Source: Cruorifilaria tuberocauda
Taxonomy: Eukaryota > Nematoda > Chromadorea > Rhabditida > Onchocercidae
Direction: 5' to 3'
Length of the DNA: 64,000 nt
Assembly: GCA_013365365.1 (NCBI GenBank)
Contig: JABVXU010000027.1
Location: 186,001 to 250,000 of the forward strand
This document shows, one piece after another, positions 1 through 11,671 of this stretch (the first letter of the stretch is position 1; each line of letters starts with the position of its first letter). The notes beneath the pieces were generated by a model. The model was given only the letters and a program-made list of their open reading frames with translations, was not told the origin of the DNA and made no database searches. Both the position numbers and the translations under genes were made by a program.

Positions 1-478
1 ATAAACAAAATTTTGAGGTTTGGTTATTCATGATGTGATGAATCATGTGGCAATGTTCAAGTGTTTTTTCGTCAATTCGAAAATGTTGCAAAAACTTTTT
101 TTGAAATGTCTTTGGTCAAGTAATAATGAAATTCGTGATGAAGTGGAAAAAAAATGTCCATGTTTGATGCTTGGTACATTTTAATTATTTTCTAAATTTA
201 ATTAAAAGAATTTGAGAATATTTTAATTTAATTACTGATAAGACTGTTACGTTATCAGTCTGGCAGAAAAGCACGGAGTTGTTAATCCCTCAATCTAACG
301 TAATGAAGTATCTACTGAAATCTAGAAGAAATCAGAGATTAAACGAAGTACTTTCGGATAATCTGAAAAATTGCTGAGTTTCTTCATTTTAGCTCATTTC
401 GACTTCTCTTTAAACGGATATGATTGCCTTATCAGCCTCTTATCAGCTATATCCTATCAGCCCATCATTCTACTTATT
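1..478. other. Non-coding flank downstream of the carbonic anhydrase gene
   Basis: No open reading frame with usable splice sites was seen. It lies 3' of the carbonic anhydrase stop and should hold that gene's 3' UTR. Three TATCAG repeats (about 429-460), which match the GATA-factor core, are the only patterned sequence. Confidence 0.5.
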
Positions 479-2505
479 TTAACTACTATTGCATTTGTAT
501 AGTAATTTCACTTGTGCTGGAGTGATAATGATTGGCTCTGCCATTACTGTCCATACAACATTTTCATCACAGCCAGGTGTTGTCAGTGATCCTTCATATC
601 TGTAGAAGCTTTCCCTGTGTTCCGGAAGCAATGAATACGGGAGAAAATTTGGCACTCCAGCATCTCTCCCTGTAATTTAACACTTTCAAAAATTATTTCA
701 TCCTCTTTTTTCATTGATTTTTGATAATGTTACTCCAAAAATTTAAAAAGACAAATCAATAATCAATTTTTCGACATTTGAAATCAATAAATGGTATGTA
801 AATAATTCTGTCTAAAAAAATTTTTTTTTTTGAATTAAAATATCAGAAGAAAGGTATGAATTATATTAGAACTACCTGGCGTTTGGATATCTCCGACGTA
901 AACTCTAAAACCATGCAACGATTCTTTGTTGCCAATCTTCATAAACACAGCAATGACAGCAATAGTATTTACATCATCTGGCGTTGGATCTTTTTTGGCA
1001 TGCACTAAATGCACCTGGAACAATCATATATACCTTGTTAGCCATCTACCTAATAAGGATAGATAGAAATTTGAACTGAGCAAGCAACAGAGTGAATTAG
1101 TAGTTAATGCTTCTTTTAGAAAAATTTTTTTTTGCATCGTTCTAATTCATTCTTTTTCGTTGATTAACTGAAAAACTGTAATCATACTGTTTATTCAGAA
1201 TTATTAAAATGTCAATAAATTCGAAATAGATTTAATAACTCAATAATAAGTTATACTATTAACAAGAAACTAAATAATATTTGAATAACTGCCATCTGGT
1301 AAGATAGTTTCGATAACACTTGCAGCATTTACAGTAACCTGAATGAATATGAGAGATAAAATACCTCTACAGGATAGTGCAATGATTCAATAGTATGCTC
1401 ACTACCAGAATCATTTCGTTGTGACCAATGAAAATGAAACTGTAATAATCCATAGGTACCATTGAGACCACCGCCACGAACGGACGGTACCTTCGTCCTC
1501 CATCTCTCAAAACCGGTACCAATGACTGCAATCAATTTAAAGGACGATAAACAAATGTAACTGGTATTTATTTGGTATTTGATATACTCGGTGATAAATA
1601 GAATGATATCAGAGATGGTAATAATACACCAAATAAAGTGCCGAAAAAATTAATTTAACAATACAGTGATTCAAATTGTCCAATAAAAAAGAGTCCGTAG
1701 AAATGTCGCCATATAGTGCAATTAAAATAGCTTTATCAATTTTTTGTTAATGCTGCGAACTCCATGATTTAATCTTTGAATTCTTATATTGTATTCATTA
1801 CTGATCACTATACTCATTTTAAGCTATGAAGATTAGAAATACATTTAGACGGGTTATGATATACTTTTCAGGTATTTCTTTTATCCAAATCCATAATGTT
1901 ATTTGGAAGAAAAACTTCAAATTACCTAATTACATTATTTCTTACTTTTCCTTTTTTCTTCTTTGCACTTTCATCTTTACAAATCTTATTGAATTCGAGA
2001 CAGTTCTAGATGATTTAAAAATTTAGAAAAAACGCTGAAGAATGAAGATTAGTAGCTCACCAGTATGCCCATTATTTTTCAAGTCAATAGTACCGTCAAG
2101 ATCATAGTTTATAAATTCCAAAGGATCTAAAGGTGCAATTTCAATTTCATATGATCGAAAATCCACCGGTGATTGACGTCTTCCAGTTTTGCATACTCCT
2201 CCCCACTTGTGAGGCCCATTCTCCTTGTCGTAACCAAATTCATTAGCAGCTAGGAAAATATGAAAATTAGGAATACTTGTTTTTACTTTCCAGATCAAAA
2301 ATTTTGTAGTTGGAGAAAAATTAGATTAAATTAAAAATTAAAAATTGATATTATAAATTATTCTGATAAATTTGTCATCAACTAAATTGTACTATATTCA
2401 AAACATTTATGTTATATATTAATGAAACTTTTTGAAAAAATACAATGCTAACATACCAACGTGAAGTGCTGCTACAACTGTTAAAAATAACATATTTTGG
2501 CCCAT
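479..2505 (-). CDS. Secreted alpha-class carbonic anhydrase, 5 exons, 242 aa
   Basis: Predicted to hydrate CO2 to bicarbonate as a zinc enzyme in the secretory pathway or outside the cell. Exons in transcript order: 2505-2457, 2249-2061, 1525-1365, 1014-876, 669-479. All phases close (729 nt). Residues 1-16 are a hydrophobic signal peptide starting MGQNMLFLTVVAAL. All three zinc ligands of the family are present: QFHFHW gives His110 and His112, and VEVHLVH gives His135, with the usual 23-residue spacing. SPVDF near the N-terminus and SLTTPGCDENVVW near the C-terminus are also family motifs. The protein is somewhat short because the loop between the third histidine and the C-terminal segment is compact. 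It looks catalytically intact, unlike acatalytic CA-related proteins. The next feature on the 5' side is a decayed retroelement. The family call is firm; the exact paralogue (C. elegans cah series) is not resolved. Confidence 0.93.
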
Positions 2506-2861
2506 ACTTTCTATAAGAAGAGAACAATAGTTTTGAGTAATTGAAATTGAAATTAGGCGAATTGTCGAATTTAAATTAAATTAGGAAATCCGAACTCGTG
2601 ATACAAAAATGTTACAGTAATAAGACATTATATACAGTTTAGATTGTGTTATATGTTTTTCGTCCCTTTTAGCTTGATCTTTCTGAATAATAGCATCAAG
2701 TAATTTCCTTCCTTTCCAATCTACTATTTTTCTTCACAGCGTACGATATTGCTTAACCATCAATTCATCTTTCACATATCTACGTGACGTGACCTATCAT
2801 TACTTTTGCAAGTTTATTATAGACTTATCTTTCTGTATTTAGACCATCTTTTTTCATATAC
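2506..2861. other. Upstream region of the carbonic anhydrase gene
   Basis: About 350 bases between the carbonic anhydrase start codon (minus strand) and the first LTR of the decayed retroelement. It should hold that gene's promoter. I see no coding potential and no clear named promoter motif. Confidence 0.4.
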
Positions 2862-3060
2862 TGCCTAATGTAGGGGTCACGTATATGCTGTTACTTACTG
2901 TTAAGCAATAATCAAATCATTTAGTTCAGAATCGATAGGGTAACAATCTTTCTTTTTCGGTCGAAAAGCTATCGTCAAGAAGAAATATTCATCTGTTGAA
3001 ACTGTTACAAATTTTTTTGCTGTGAAACGATTTACTAAACAGAATAAACTTTCACGACAG
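2862..3060 (+). repeat. Left LTR of the decayed retroelement
   Basis: Begins TGCCTAATGTAG and matches the right copy in blocks: GTTAAGCAAT, TTTAGTTCAG, AGGGTAACAATCTTTC, AAGCTATCGTCAAGAA, ATTCATCTGTT and AAATTTTTTTGC. The end point is approximate. Confidence 0.6.
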
Positions 3061-4614
3061 ACCTTAGATTCCGAGGTGAGATTCAAGAATGTCGAGTATT
3101 ATACATGGACGAGTAAGGCAATTTAACTTTTAACCGCTGAATCCATAACTACCAAAGAAGAAGAATCATCAGAGAAGGCAATGCTTTCTCGTGCACTTCA
3201 TGAAAGCATGATAAAAGCCATTGAATAGAATCTATCCGAAAAGATTGTGGTTCAAATGATAAAAAAGATGATAAATATACGGAGATGGTCGACTACAGTA
3301 AACGGTGTCCAAACTTAATGGATGATACGAAGAAAATATTATATACTTACAATGATGACTAAAAGTTAGCTCTTCAACAGTTAGGTCTCCACAAAAAGAA
3401 ATATTTTCAAATCACAAATAGAAAATCTGCCACAGTAGCTATTATCAGAGTATAGTGATGATTCAAATTCATGGAGGGATTCTGGAGCAGCTTAGAAGTT
3501 GCCGTAATATCCCAGAAGATATACAGAAACTGAATTACTTCATGTTTTATCTTGAAGGAAATATTCTAATAATAGTGAAAAGTTATGATATTATTCCGGA
3601 AAACTGTAACGTCATAGAAAGCTTCTAGAAGTATGGCAAATCTCTTTCTTATTATGAAAAAAATCGCTTTGCAATGAATTGCACTCAACAAAAGGAAGTG
3701 ATCGAAAGTGGGAAGCAATCATTAAAGTGATGAGAAGGATTCTGCGATCACAGGATGCGACAGACGAGAATTCGTCAATGAAAGCTAATTACCTTCATGG
3801 ATATTAGGTAAATACATTAATTAAAGAAACAAAAAGAAGATTGGAGCAGAGAAGCTGAGGTGATTTCTGCCAGAATTAGTGCAATGGAAAGAGGTCAGTT
3901 GAAGGAAAGAAATCAACATTAAAGCTTACTAGCTACTAAGGAAGAATGATCAGCCTTAAGAATTCGAATGACAAGAAGTTGACTGATCAAGAATTCCTCA
4001 AAGTTAGAAGACCCTACGTGTTTGTGATGACAATAACCAATGGGTTAATCAGTGTTATACTGATCTCTGAGACGTTCAATGTAATGTTTAAGAAAAACAA
4101 TGTCTTCTAACAGATAATTGCGACAAAAAGAAACATTTTTCTTACATTTCTAGTATAGAAGTCTTCAAAATACGGTATTCTGTCCTGGCAGATACAGGAA
4201 GTTACTGAAACAGTGAGATCAAAGAGAGAAAAAGTGATTTCGATTAGAATAACAAAGATCATAATAATGAAGAGGGACCGTAACAGGTAAACAATCTTAC
4301 TTTTGTTTAAAGGGAATCAATCATCTGCATTATCTAGAAGAACAAAAAGCACAACGATTCTCAATTATTCTCAAGTATTTGAAGGCTTAGAGAATCGATT
4401 GAAGCTTCAAGAAGTTGGAGAAGAAGGAACTAAAATCACTAAGATATGTCTTACGTGATTAAAGCAAAATTGAGGGTGAAAATTGAAATGGATATAATAT
4501 TGCTTGAGGCAATGTAGAAATTACCAAGAGGAATCCATAAAAAGGTAAGATCAATTAATTTATTATAAGATTCAACGGAAGTGACTAATAATCTCATTCT
4601 TTGTTAATAAATGC

Positions 4615-4860
4615 TGCCCAACGTAGATTACATAGATGCTTTTACCTGTTGTTGAGCAATCAGTCAGATTAGTTCAGTGTCGCACTCAATAGAGTAACGG
4701 TTTCTCTTTTTCCGGCTGGAAAGCTCATTTTCAAGAAAAACATTCATCTGTTAGAACTGTATTTATTTTGAAATATTGTTTCAAACTTTACACGAACAAT
4801 GATCTGTTAAAAATTTTTTTGTCTATGAACGATCAACTTAACACAACAAACTTTGAAACA
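4615..4860 (+). repeat. Right LTR of the decayed retroelement
   Basis: Begins TGCCCAACGTAG. It follows the left LTR block by block but has an extra piece of roughly 50 bases after CATTCATCTGTT, so the two copies have diverged by insertion or deletion as well as substitution. This indicates an old insertion. Confidence 0.6.
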
Positions 4861-7695
4861 TGAATTCGTGTGAGAATAACGGAGACAAAAAACATCTTTG
4901 ATAACAGCAAACTTTGTCTTATCTTTCATCGTTCAGAAAGAGAAATTTCGTGAAAGTATAAAATACACTAATGATTGATGATTATTACAATGATAAGTTA
5001 TCAGTGTAGATATATATCTATGTCGATATGATAATTTCTCAGTTTTATTATGAATAACATAAAGATACTAATGAATTGTAATAAAGTGCATTTTGAGTTG
5101 TTTCGTATTCTTTTTTTTGCAAAAAACTCGCTGAATCCATAACTAGTAATGAAAAAATTGCCCTTATCATCAAGTGATTCGAGATTCATAATGGTAAGAA
5201 AGAAATTTAAATCAACGTTATATTTTGTAAAATTTATGCTCTTTTTCTTTTATTTCTGACAGAAAAGAAAAGAATGGAAATGATCAGTTCAAGAGTTGAT
5301 AAACAGTGGCTTTCTAATCAGTGTATTTTTAGTGGCAACTTGCACTTTCTCAGAGATATCAGCTGATAAAACATTTCGTCTTATTAATCCTTTCCATCTC
5401 ATACATGCGATGATATTTGCTCAGCTAAATTCTCATCTTGCATTTAAAAAGTTCAAAATTTGCGTCTTATAGAAAAAATAGAAGAAATAATTTGATTTAT
5501 TCAGAAATTTCAACTGGAATTATTATTTTAATTCCATCATTTTTCCTTACTCTTATAAATAATTAAAATATTTTCTTTTTTGTTAGCTAATTTTCTTTTT
5601 TAATTTCTATTCACTATATAATTGATATGGAATGATAAAGAATTTATTTCTAATAAAAGTCAGTTTGCTAAAGGAATATTTTCTTAAAATAACCATAGTT
5701 TTTTTTTAATTTTTTCGCCTTTTTTAATTAAATAATTTGGGATTTTTAAATTAATTAACCGCCATGATTTGTATAAATCATTACCGATACCAGGAAAAAA
5801 AACAGACCGATAGATGATTTGTTTTGTCGCACAATGAATGTTGAAAAAAACGATTGCATTAATATATTTCTCAAAGATATTTTCATATTATACATTTTTT
5901 TGCAAAGTTTATTTAAATTACATGATTTAAAAAATATCATAGCATTAACATCATTCAGTATCATTTGCAATATTCAAAAAATAAATAATTGATCGTAATG
6001 TAATGTGTTTATCAGGAATAACTTTCAATCTTGATAAGGGATTTAATTTCACAGATAAAAAGAGAAGTGTTATTTGAACTTAGAATGATCTCAGCTTCAT
6101 ATATAAGAGATATAAGAGAGTAAATTAATTAAGTATTGAATGATTCATAAAAGTTCAGAAATAACGAGTAAAGATAGAATAAACTCTTGCACTATTTGCT
6201 CGTGAAATAAATTTGTAGTAAAGTAACTTATCGAAAGCATTTATGTTTTTTTATCAATTGTAATAAGTGGACTGTTATTTCTCTGATCTTGCTAATAAAT
6301 AACAATAAACATATCTCTGAAAAAGCTTTGAAGATTTAATCGGTGGTATGTATGCACATGGATTTTAAATTCTTTTAATTTTATATTTAGAAGTATTGAT
6401 TCCCAAGAATAAATGTGGCGTTTATTAGGAAAATGTTCTTCCCGGAGAGTTTACATGAGTTTTTGTTATGATTAATACTCAGTTGGGATACTAATAATCA
6501 GTTTAAACCTGTCCGGTTTATTGAACTGAAAGGAAACAGTTTGTTTATGGAATAGTGATAGAAGTAGTGGATATAAGCGAAAGATAAACTAACAGATTTA
6601 AGGGAAGAGAAACGTTTAAACTGGAAGAGAAAAAAGCTTGAAAATAATGATTTCAAGTAAGTTCATCTATGCTTGAACTCTTCTCCTCTTCACAATATCT
6701 GTTGAAACTAACTGACATATCGAAATACGGAAACCATTTGTCAGCGCTAAAAATTTCGTCACGGTTTTTTTGCGTGATTATATTGATTGAAGAAAAAGAC
6801 GTAGATTTTAAATTCTAGTAGTCTGAAATTGCATGTCAAGAATGGTTTATTTGTTTTTATCTCTCCGCTATCTCTCTCTCTCACTTTCCCTCTTTTATTT
6901 TTCATACCTTAATCATTCTTTGCATTTAAATTTTGAAAAGATCAAAAATTAAGATGAAATAAATCGAAATAAACTTAGCTCGGAAATTACGGTGAAAAAG
7001 TAAAAATATAAGTAATAAGTTTCTCTCGAATATATAACTCGACAATACTCATTAAATTCAGATTTTTTGTATTTAATACAATTAGCAATATGTGATTGAT
7101 TGATTGATTGATATGAACGAATGAAAGGAAAAGATTGTAACTTTTGGAATATTTTTTCCTTTCTCTCACTTTAATGCAGATACGAAATAATTGTAGTTTT
7201 TATGAATTGAAATTTTGAAAAGTAAATATGCGATGCTTATTAAATTTGATTGAAGATTTGAATTCTCTTTTCCATCTCTTTGGAAGTTTAAGCAAATTGC
7301 TATTTGTTAAAGAAAGAAAAATCTTTGCTAAATTTAAATAAATGTTTTTGAGAAGCGTTGATAAGTAATAAGAAATTAAGTAGAAATTTATAGAAAGATC
7401 TATGAACCAAAAGGAGCATTCAATGAAATTGCTGTTGAAGAAAGCTATTTTTTTTTCGGTGTAAATGAAAAATGTTAAAAAGAGAAAAATGCTATAAAAG
7501 TTTAATAAATGTGAAAAGAGCAGGAAAAGTTCCAACATTTTCATCGGGTTGCTTTCCGAAAATGATGTTATGCTAATGTTTGTTGTAATAATAAACTTAT
7601 CTTAATTGTTATGCACATAATAATTGTTATGTCAAATTTTCTTTAATCTAATTTTGATAACAGGGAATGAAAATGTGAATTGAAATTATTGAATA
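4861..7695. other. Gene-poor, A+T-rich stretch
   Basis: Only short chance frames on both strands. I see no exon flanked by convincing splice sites. A short TGATTGATTGATTGAT tandem repeat lies near 7095. Confidence 0.45.
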
Positions 7696-7929
7696 TTGAA
7701 GCTATCATCAATAGTTGATGATAATGATGATGATAAGGATGATGTTGCTAATAATAATAATAGTAATAGGGATATGATTAAAGAAAATAATATTTTGAAG
7801 CGAGATGAAAAATTGAATTGTCCAAGAAATGAAATGAAAGCATTAAACCAATTGCAATCCAAACATCGGAAATTCTCGTCCCATTTTGGTTTCAAGAAAG
7901 GAACCGAGAAAGTTTCAGTGAAGAATTGA
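7696..7929 (+). CDS. Doubtful exon-like open frame
   Basis: A 77-codon frame rich in Asp and Asn at the start (DDNDDDKDD, NNNNSN), then basic (CPRNEMKALNQLQSKHRK, SSHFGFKKG). It is slightly less A+T-rich than its surroundings and could be the last exon of an unseen gene. It has no ATG at its start, no good acceptor, and no recognised domain. The opposite strand is also open, so one of the two frames, or both, may be chance. I do not recognise it. Confidence 0.2.
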   Translation: MKLSSIVDDNDDDKDDVANNNNSNRDMIKENNILKRDEKLNCPRNEMKALNQLQSKHRKFSSHFGFKKGTEKVSVKN

Positions 7930-10900
7930 CAAGTTAAGATTAGTGTAAAAAACAAAAAAAAGAGAAAGTGAAAGATAAGAGAGAAAGGAAAAAAGATGCA
8001 CTCATTCTCTCGTCAACTCTCTTTCTAATTTTCTTGAACAGCTGTGGAAGTTATGAACAGTTGGTGGTGAAGCGGAAAAGCTTTCATATATTCCGCCTTA
8101 TATTAGCATACCTAACATTTTATTAATCATTCCTTACTGTGCACATTACACATCACTTTTTATCTGACCTTTGCCCTCTACTTTTCATATATCTTACAAT
8201 ATCCTCCTGTAACTATGCTTCATTCTATTTTACTTTTTATTTGTTTATACTACAGTAACATTGGTGCAATTATTAAAGCACTTAGAGGAATTCAACGCTA
8301 AATGTTTGCTTTAATTTATGGCAAAAAAAGAAAGAATTGGAGAAATAAGAAATATTGTAATTATGATAAGGATTATTCGCTCCGTCATTTCTATCATTGT
8401 TTTCCATGCTCAGCGGGAGATGATCGCCGTAAAGTACCTCTCAAAAGGTTTCCTGCTGCTTCATATACTTTCTTTTTCCATTGGTCCTACAATTCTCCAG
8501 TTATCCTATCTACTCATTCGTGGATGAGCGAAAAATTAATTAATTTTAATTAGAAAGGTAAAATGAACTTGAAAAAGCGGAAAATAAAGTTTGAATGTTA
8601 TAATTAATTTTGTTATGAAGCATAGTTCAAAAAATGACAATAGTTGTTTTCTCTGTTAATGCACGCACTCAAAATATCGCGTGACGCTACATTTCTGATT
8701 GGAAATGAAAATAAAAAACGGAAGAAATTTTTATAATTTTAAAATTTGACATTTATTACAGAATAAATCGGTTTCATTTTGAAGAATCAAAGTATATTTT
8801 GTCTGAGTAATCAGAATAAATTTAAACTTTCAAATAGAATTTCAATCTGCTAAACTTAATGATATGCAATACTAAAAAGTAAAAAACAAAAATTATCAAA
8901 TTCATTTAGAGCACAACTAAATAAATTAAAAAATATAATCCGATAAATAACTTAATGATTAACCCATCCAAAGAAGTTAACTTCAAATCAATGGACATAA
9001 AACTATGATTGACCATAAAACAAATCACAACAGGAAAGACTAAAAGGTAAATTCAATGTTTATTGTTCAATTTAATGTTTAATGTTTAAATTTAGTGTTC
9101 AAAGTTTAACAATCGATTTGGAAGCGAGTAAGCTTGAAGGAAATGTGAAGGAAATATAATATTTGAAAAAGTTTTATATCTACAAAGTATAAGTATAAAC
9201 TCTTGCAAAAGTTGCAATGATTTATTTACATTTGCTCGTACTATTCAAGCGCTTATTTTAAAAATTGGGACGAGAATAAATTTCCCGAAGAAAAGCTTAG
9301 CCATTTCTTCTTTTTCCGATTTCTGTGAAGAATTAATTATTTAACGGTCCCATCACCTAAATGATAACAGAATAATTATATTCCAGTGCATTAAGTCTAA
9401 AATTTTGCGAAGTTGAACGCTTTATTAGATTTCCGTTCTGTCTCGCAGATTAGTTATCAATAGTTATCAGTGGTTATCAATAGGAAATATTCATTTCTTA
9501 CATCTTCTTGTCGTTACTGAGTGGAATAGATTCTGCATAGAATTTGATCATTTTAAAATCTTTATTAAAATTTCGATTTCAATTTCACCACGATTCGGAA
9601 ATTGTGATTTATGAAACAATAAAAACATTAATTTTCAGCATTTGCAATAAACAATGTGACAAAAACTCTAAAAAATTAAAAATATCAATTTTAAGCTTAA
9701 AATACAATACTTGACAAGTTACAGTATTCAAACAATATATAAAGATATGTATGCTGGGGGAAAAAAATTTTTCCAAATTAAATTATGAAAGCAGAGTTCT
9801 GGCTTGATAAAAGAAGATAGGTCCGTCGGAAGGGAATTCATTTTTAAGCACAGAGCTTTGCTTTGACAATAACATTCGTTCAGTCATTTCATTTGATGAA
9901 AGCTACGATGAGGCAATGAAAGATTTAAGCAAGAAAGAGCAAAAGGTTCTAAATTCAATTGCATGCATGTATGTATGCATATAATTAAAATTAGAATTCC
10001 TTTAAAATCAAGAAAAGCTATATTATCTAAATAAGTATCTTAATGAAGACTATGGAAAGCCTGAGCATGTGTATTCGCTTCTGCAAATTAAACTAATATA
10101 ACTTGGTAGTATTTTACCACAGAAGATAGATCACCTAGAGATTATGATTTTGATAAGTTAAAAATTCGATCCGACTTTTTTCTGATTTTTATAGCTATAA
10201 TGATATTTGAGAGGTTCCATAAGACGGAAGGAAATGAAATGGGATGAAGAGTAAATTGATTTTTACCGATTTATTGTTATTGGTATTTACAACAATAGAT
10301 TTATTGTTTACAAGAAATGCTGTTGTAAACAATAAATCAATAAAATAAAATAAAATATAAAATATAAATAAAATGCAAATGATTCTTCCAAGGCAAACAA
10401 AACCAAGATGAATAGCAAATTATGTTACAATGAAACTGTGATGCAAATATTACGAAGCAAATTGATGATAAATAAGGTATAGTATATTCTCATTGAAATC
10501 TCTTCAATAATTTTCAAAAATATTTTGATTGATAAACTTTTTCAAATTTTGCTAGTAACAGTATCAGTCAGAACATGTCTAACCTTTGATCCTCAGGTCA
10601 TTCAATGTATCAATTTAAAACTGAAAATGAATCAGTCAGTCATATTGGCTAGATTAATGTTTGCTTAAATTGATTTTTATCAGTGCATTAAAGAATGACC
10701 AAACATTTATCTGAAATTGCAGATAACTTAATCAAAAAAAAATGAAATAAATTTTTTTGAGGATATATCCATATCCAAATTATATATAAGTCAGTTAAAA
10801 ATATCTCTAAAATATTTGAAAATTCAGAAAATAACCATTTCCAGAAACATTCAAACCACTAGATGAAGAATGAAAACGATCTAATATCCTTGGAATCTTT

Positions 10901-11671
10901 TAGATGTTCTGTTCAATTTCAAAATTCAGGCGTTTCAATGTTGAAATGAAGAATTTTAATCTTTTATGACTTCATTAATCAAGTAACTTATCCATAACGA
11001 TATGACAGAAAAACAAATCATATAACCAAATAAGACTACAGAATACATACCGTAGGATACTGACACTGTGATTATCAAGGCTGCCAAATTTTGAAATGAC
11101 AGTGAGTAAATATCATTACTACTGACCTATTAAAAATAATTCTAAAACTAAAACAGAGAATTTATTGCAATACAAACACAAACTACAATACTGAATATTA
11201 CATCTTTTATAAAAGTCATAATTTTGAGAAATGGATTCCTACAATACCTTTTGAAACCTTAAGCTTAGACAATTAGTCTGCTGTCTCATTGCATACAGGA
11301 AGAAAAAATACAATAAAATAAATTCATCGGAAAACCAAAAATATTCAAGTCTGAATTACATATTTAACATGATGCTTGTGCATTTCATATGCTACTCATT
11401 ATATTTGAGATGTCAGTATAAACAAACATAAAATCTGAAGTGAATCGTTTCCGATTTATAGCAGTTTCAGAAATAATACCGGACAATCAAAAAAAAATAC
11501 TCATAATTTAAAAAACACAACAGATGGAAAACTTCAATTTATCACAAGCGAATCGAAATCACAATGGATGTATTTGTAGTGGAATGAATTTGAGTGAAGA
11601 TAAAAAATTATCGCCATAAAAATGACAACTTAAAAAGTAGCCTAATACTTTGAAATATTTGCTTCAATGCT
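7930..11671. other. Gene-poor stretch with a strong hairpin
   Basis: No supported exons. It contains a perfect inverted repeat at 10298-10338 (listed separately), a triple GTTATCA repeat near 9451-9482 and an alternating GCATGCATGTATGTATGCAT tract near 9961. The right end will hold the 3' UTR of the oxysterol-binding-related gene. Confidence 0.45.
10298..10338. repeat. Perfect 16-bp inverted repeat, 9-nt loop
   Basis: Left arm GATTTATTGTTTACAA (10298-10313), loop 10314-10322, right arm TTGTAAACAATAAATC (10323-10338). The arms are exactly complementary. The core TTGTTTAC/GTAAACAA is also a forkhead-factor site on each arm. It could be a small foldback element or a regulatory palindrome. Confidence 0.75.

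Larger units (their letters stand above)
2862..4860 (+). mobile_element. Decayed LTR retroelement, BEL/Pao-like remnant
   Basis: About 2 kb bounded by two similar, diverged repeats in the same orientation (2862-3060 and 4615-4860). Between them the plus strand keeps fragments of a Gag-like protein. An open stretch at 3512-3622 reads PEDIQKLNYFMFYLEG, then SYDIIPENCNVIES, which fits the retrotransposon Gag-like domain that BEL/Pao elements carry (DUF1759 type). A WRD..FWSSLEVAVISQ piece lies just before it, out of frame. At 4179-4202 the frame reads SVLADTGSY, like an aspartic protease active-site DTGS. Stops and frameshifts interrupt every frame, and no reverse transcriptase or integrase can be seen, so the element is dead and internally deleted. 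The outer limits are uncertain: a short repeat (GCTGAATCCATAACTA) at about 3133 and again at about 5131 suggests the repeats may run farther. Confidence 0.65.
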
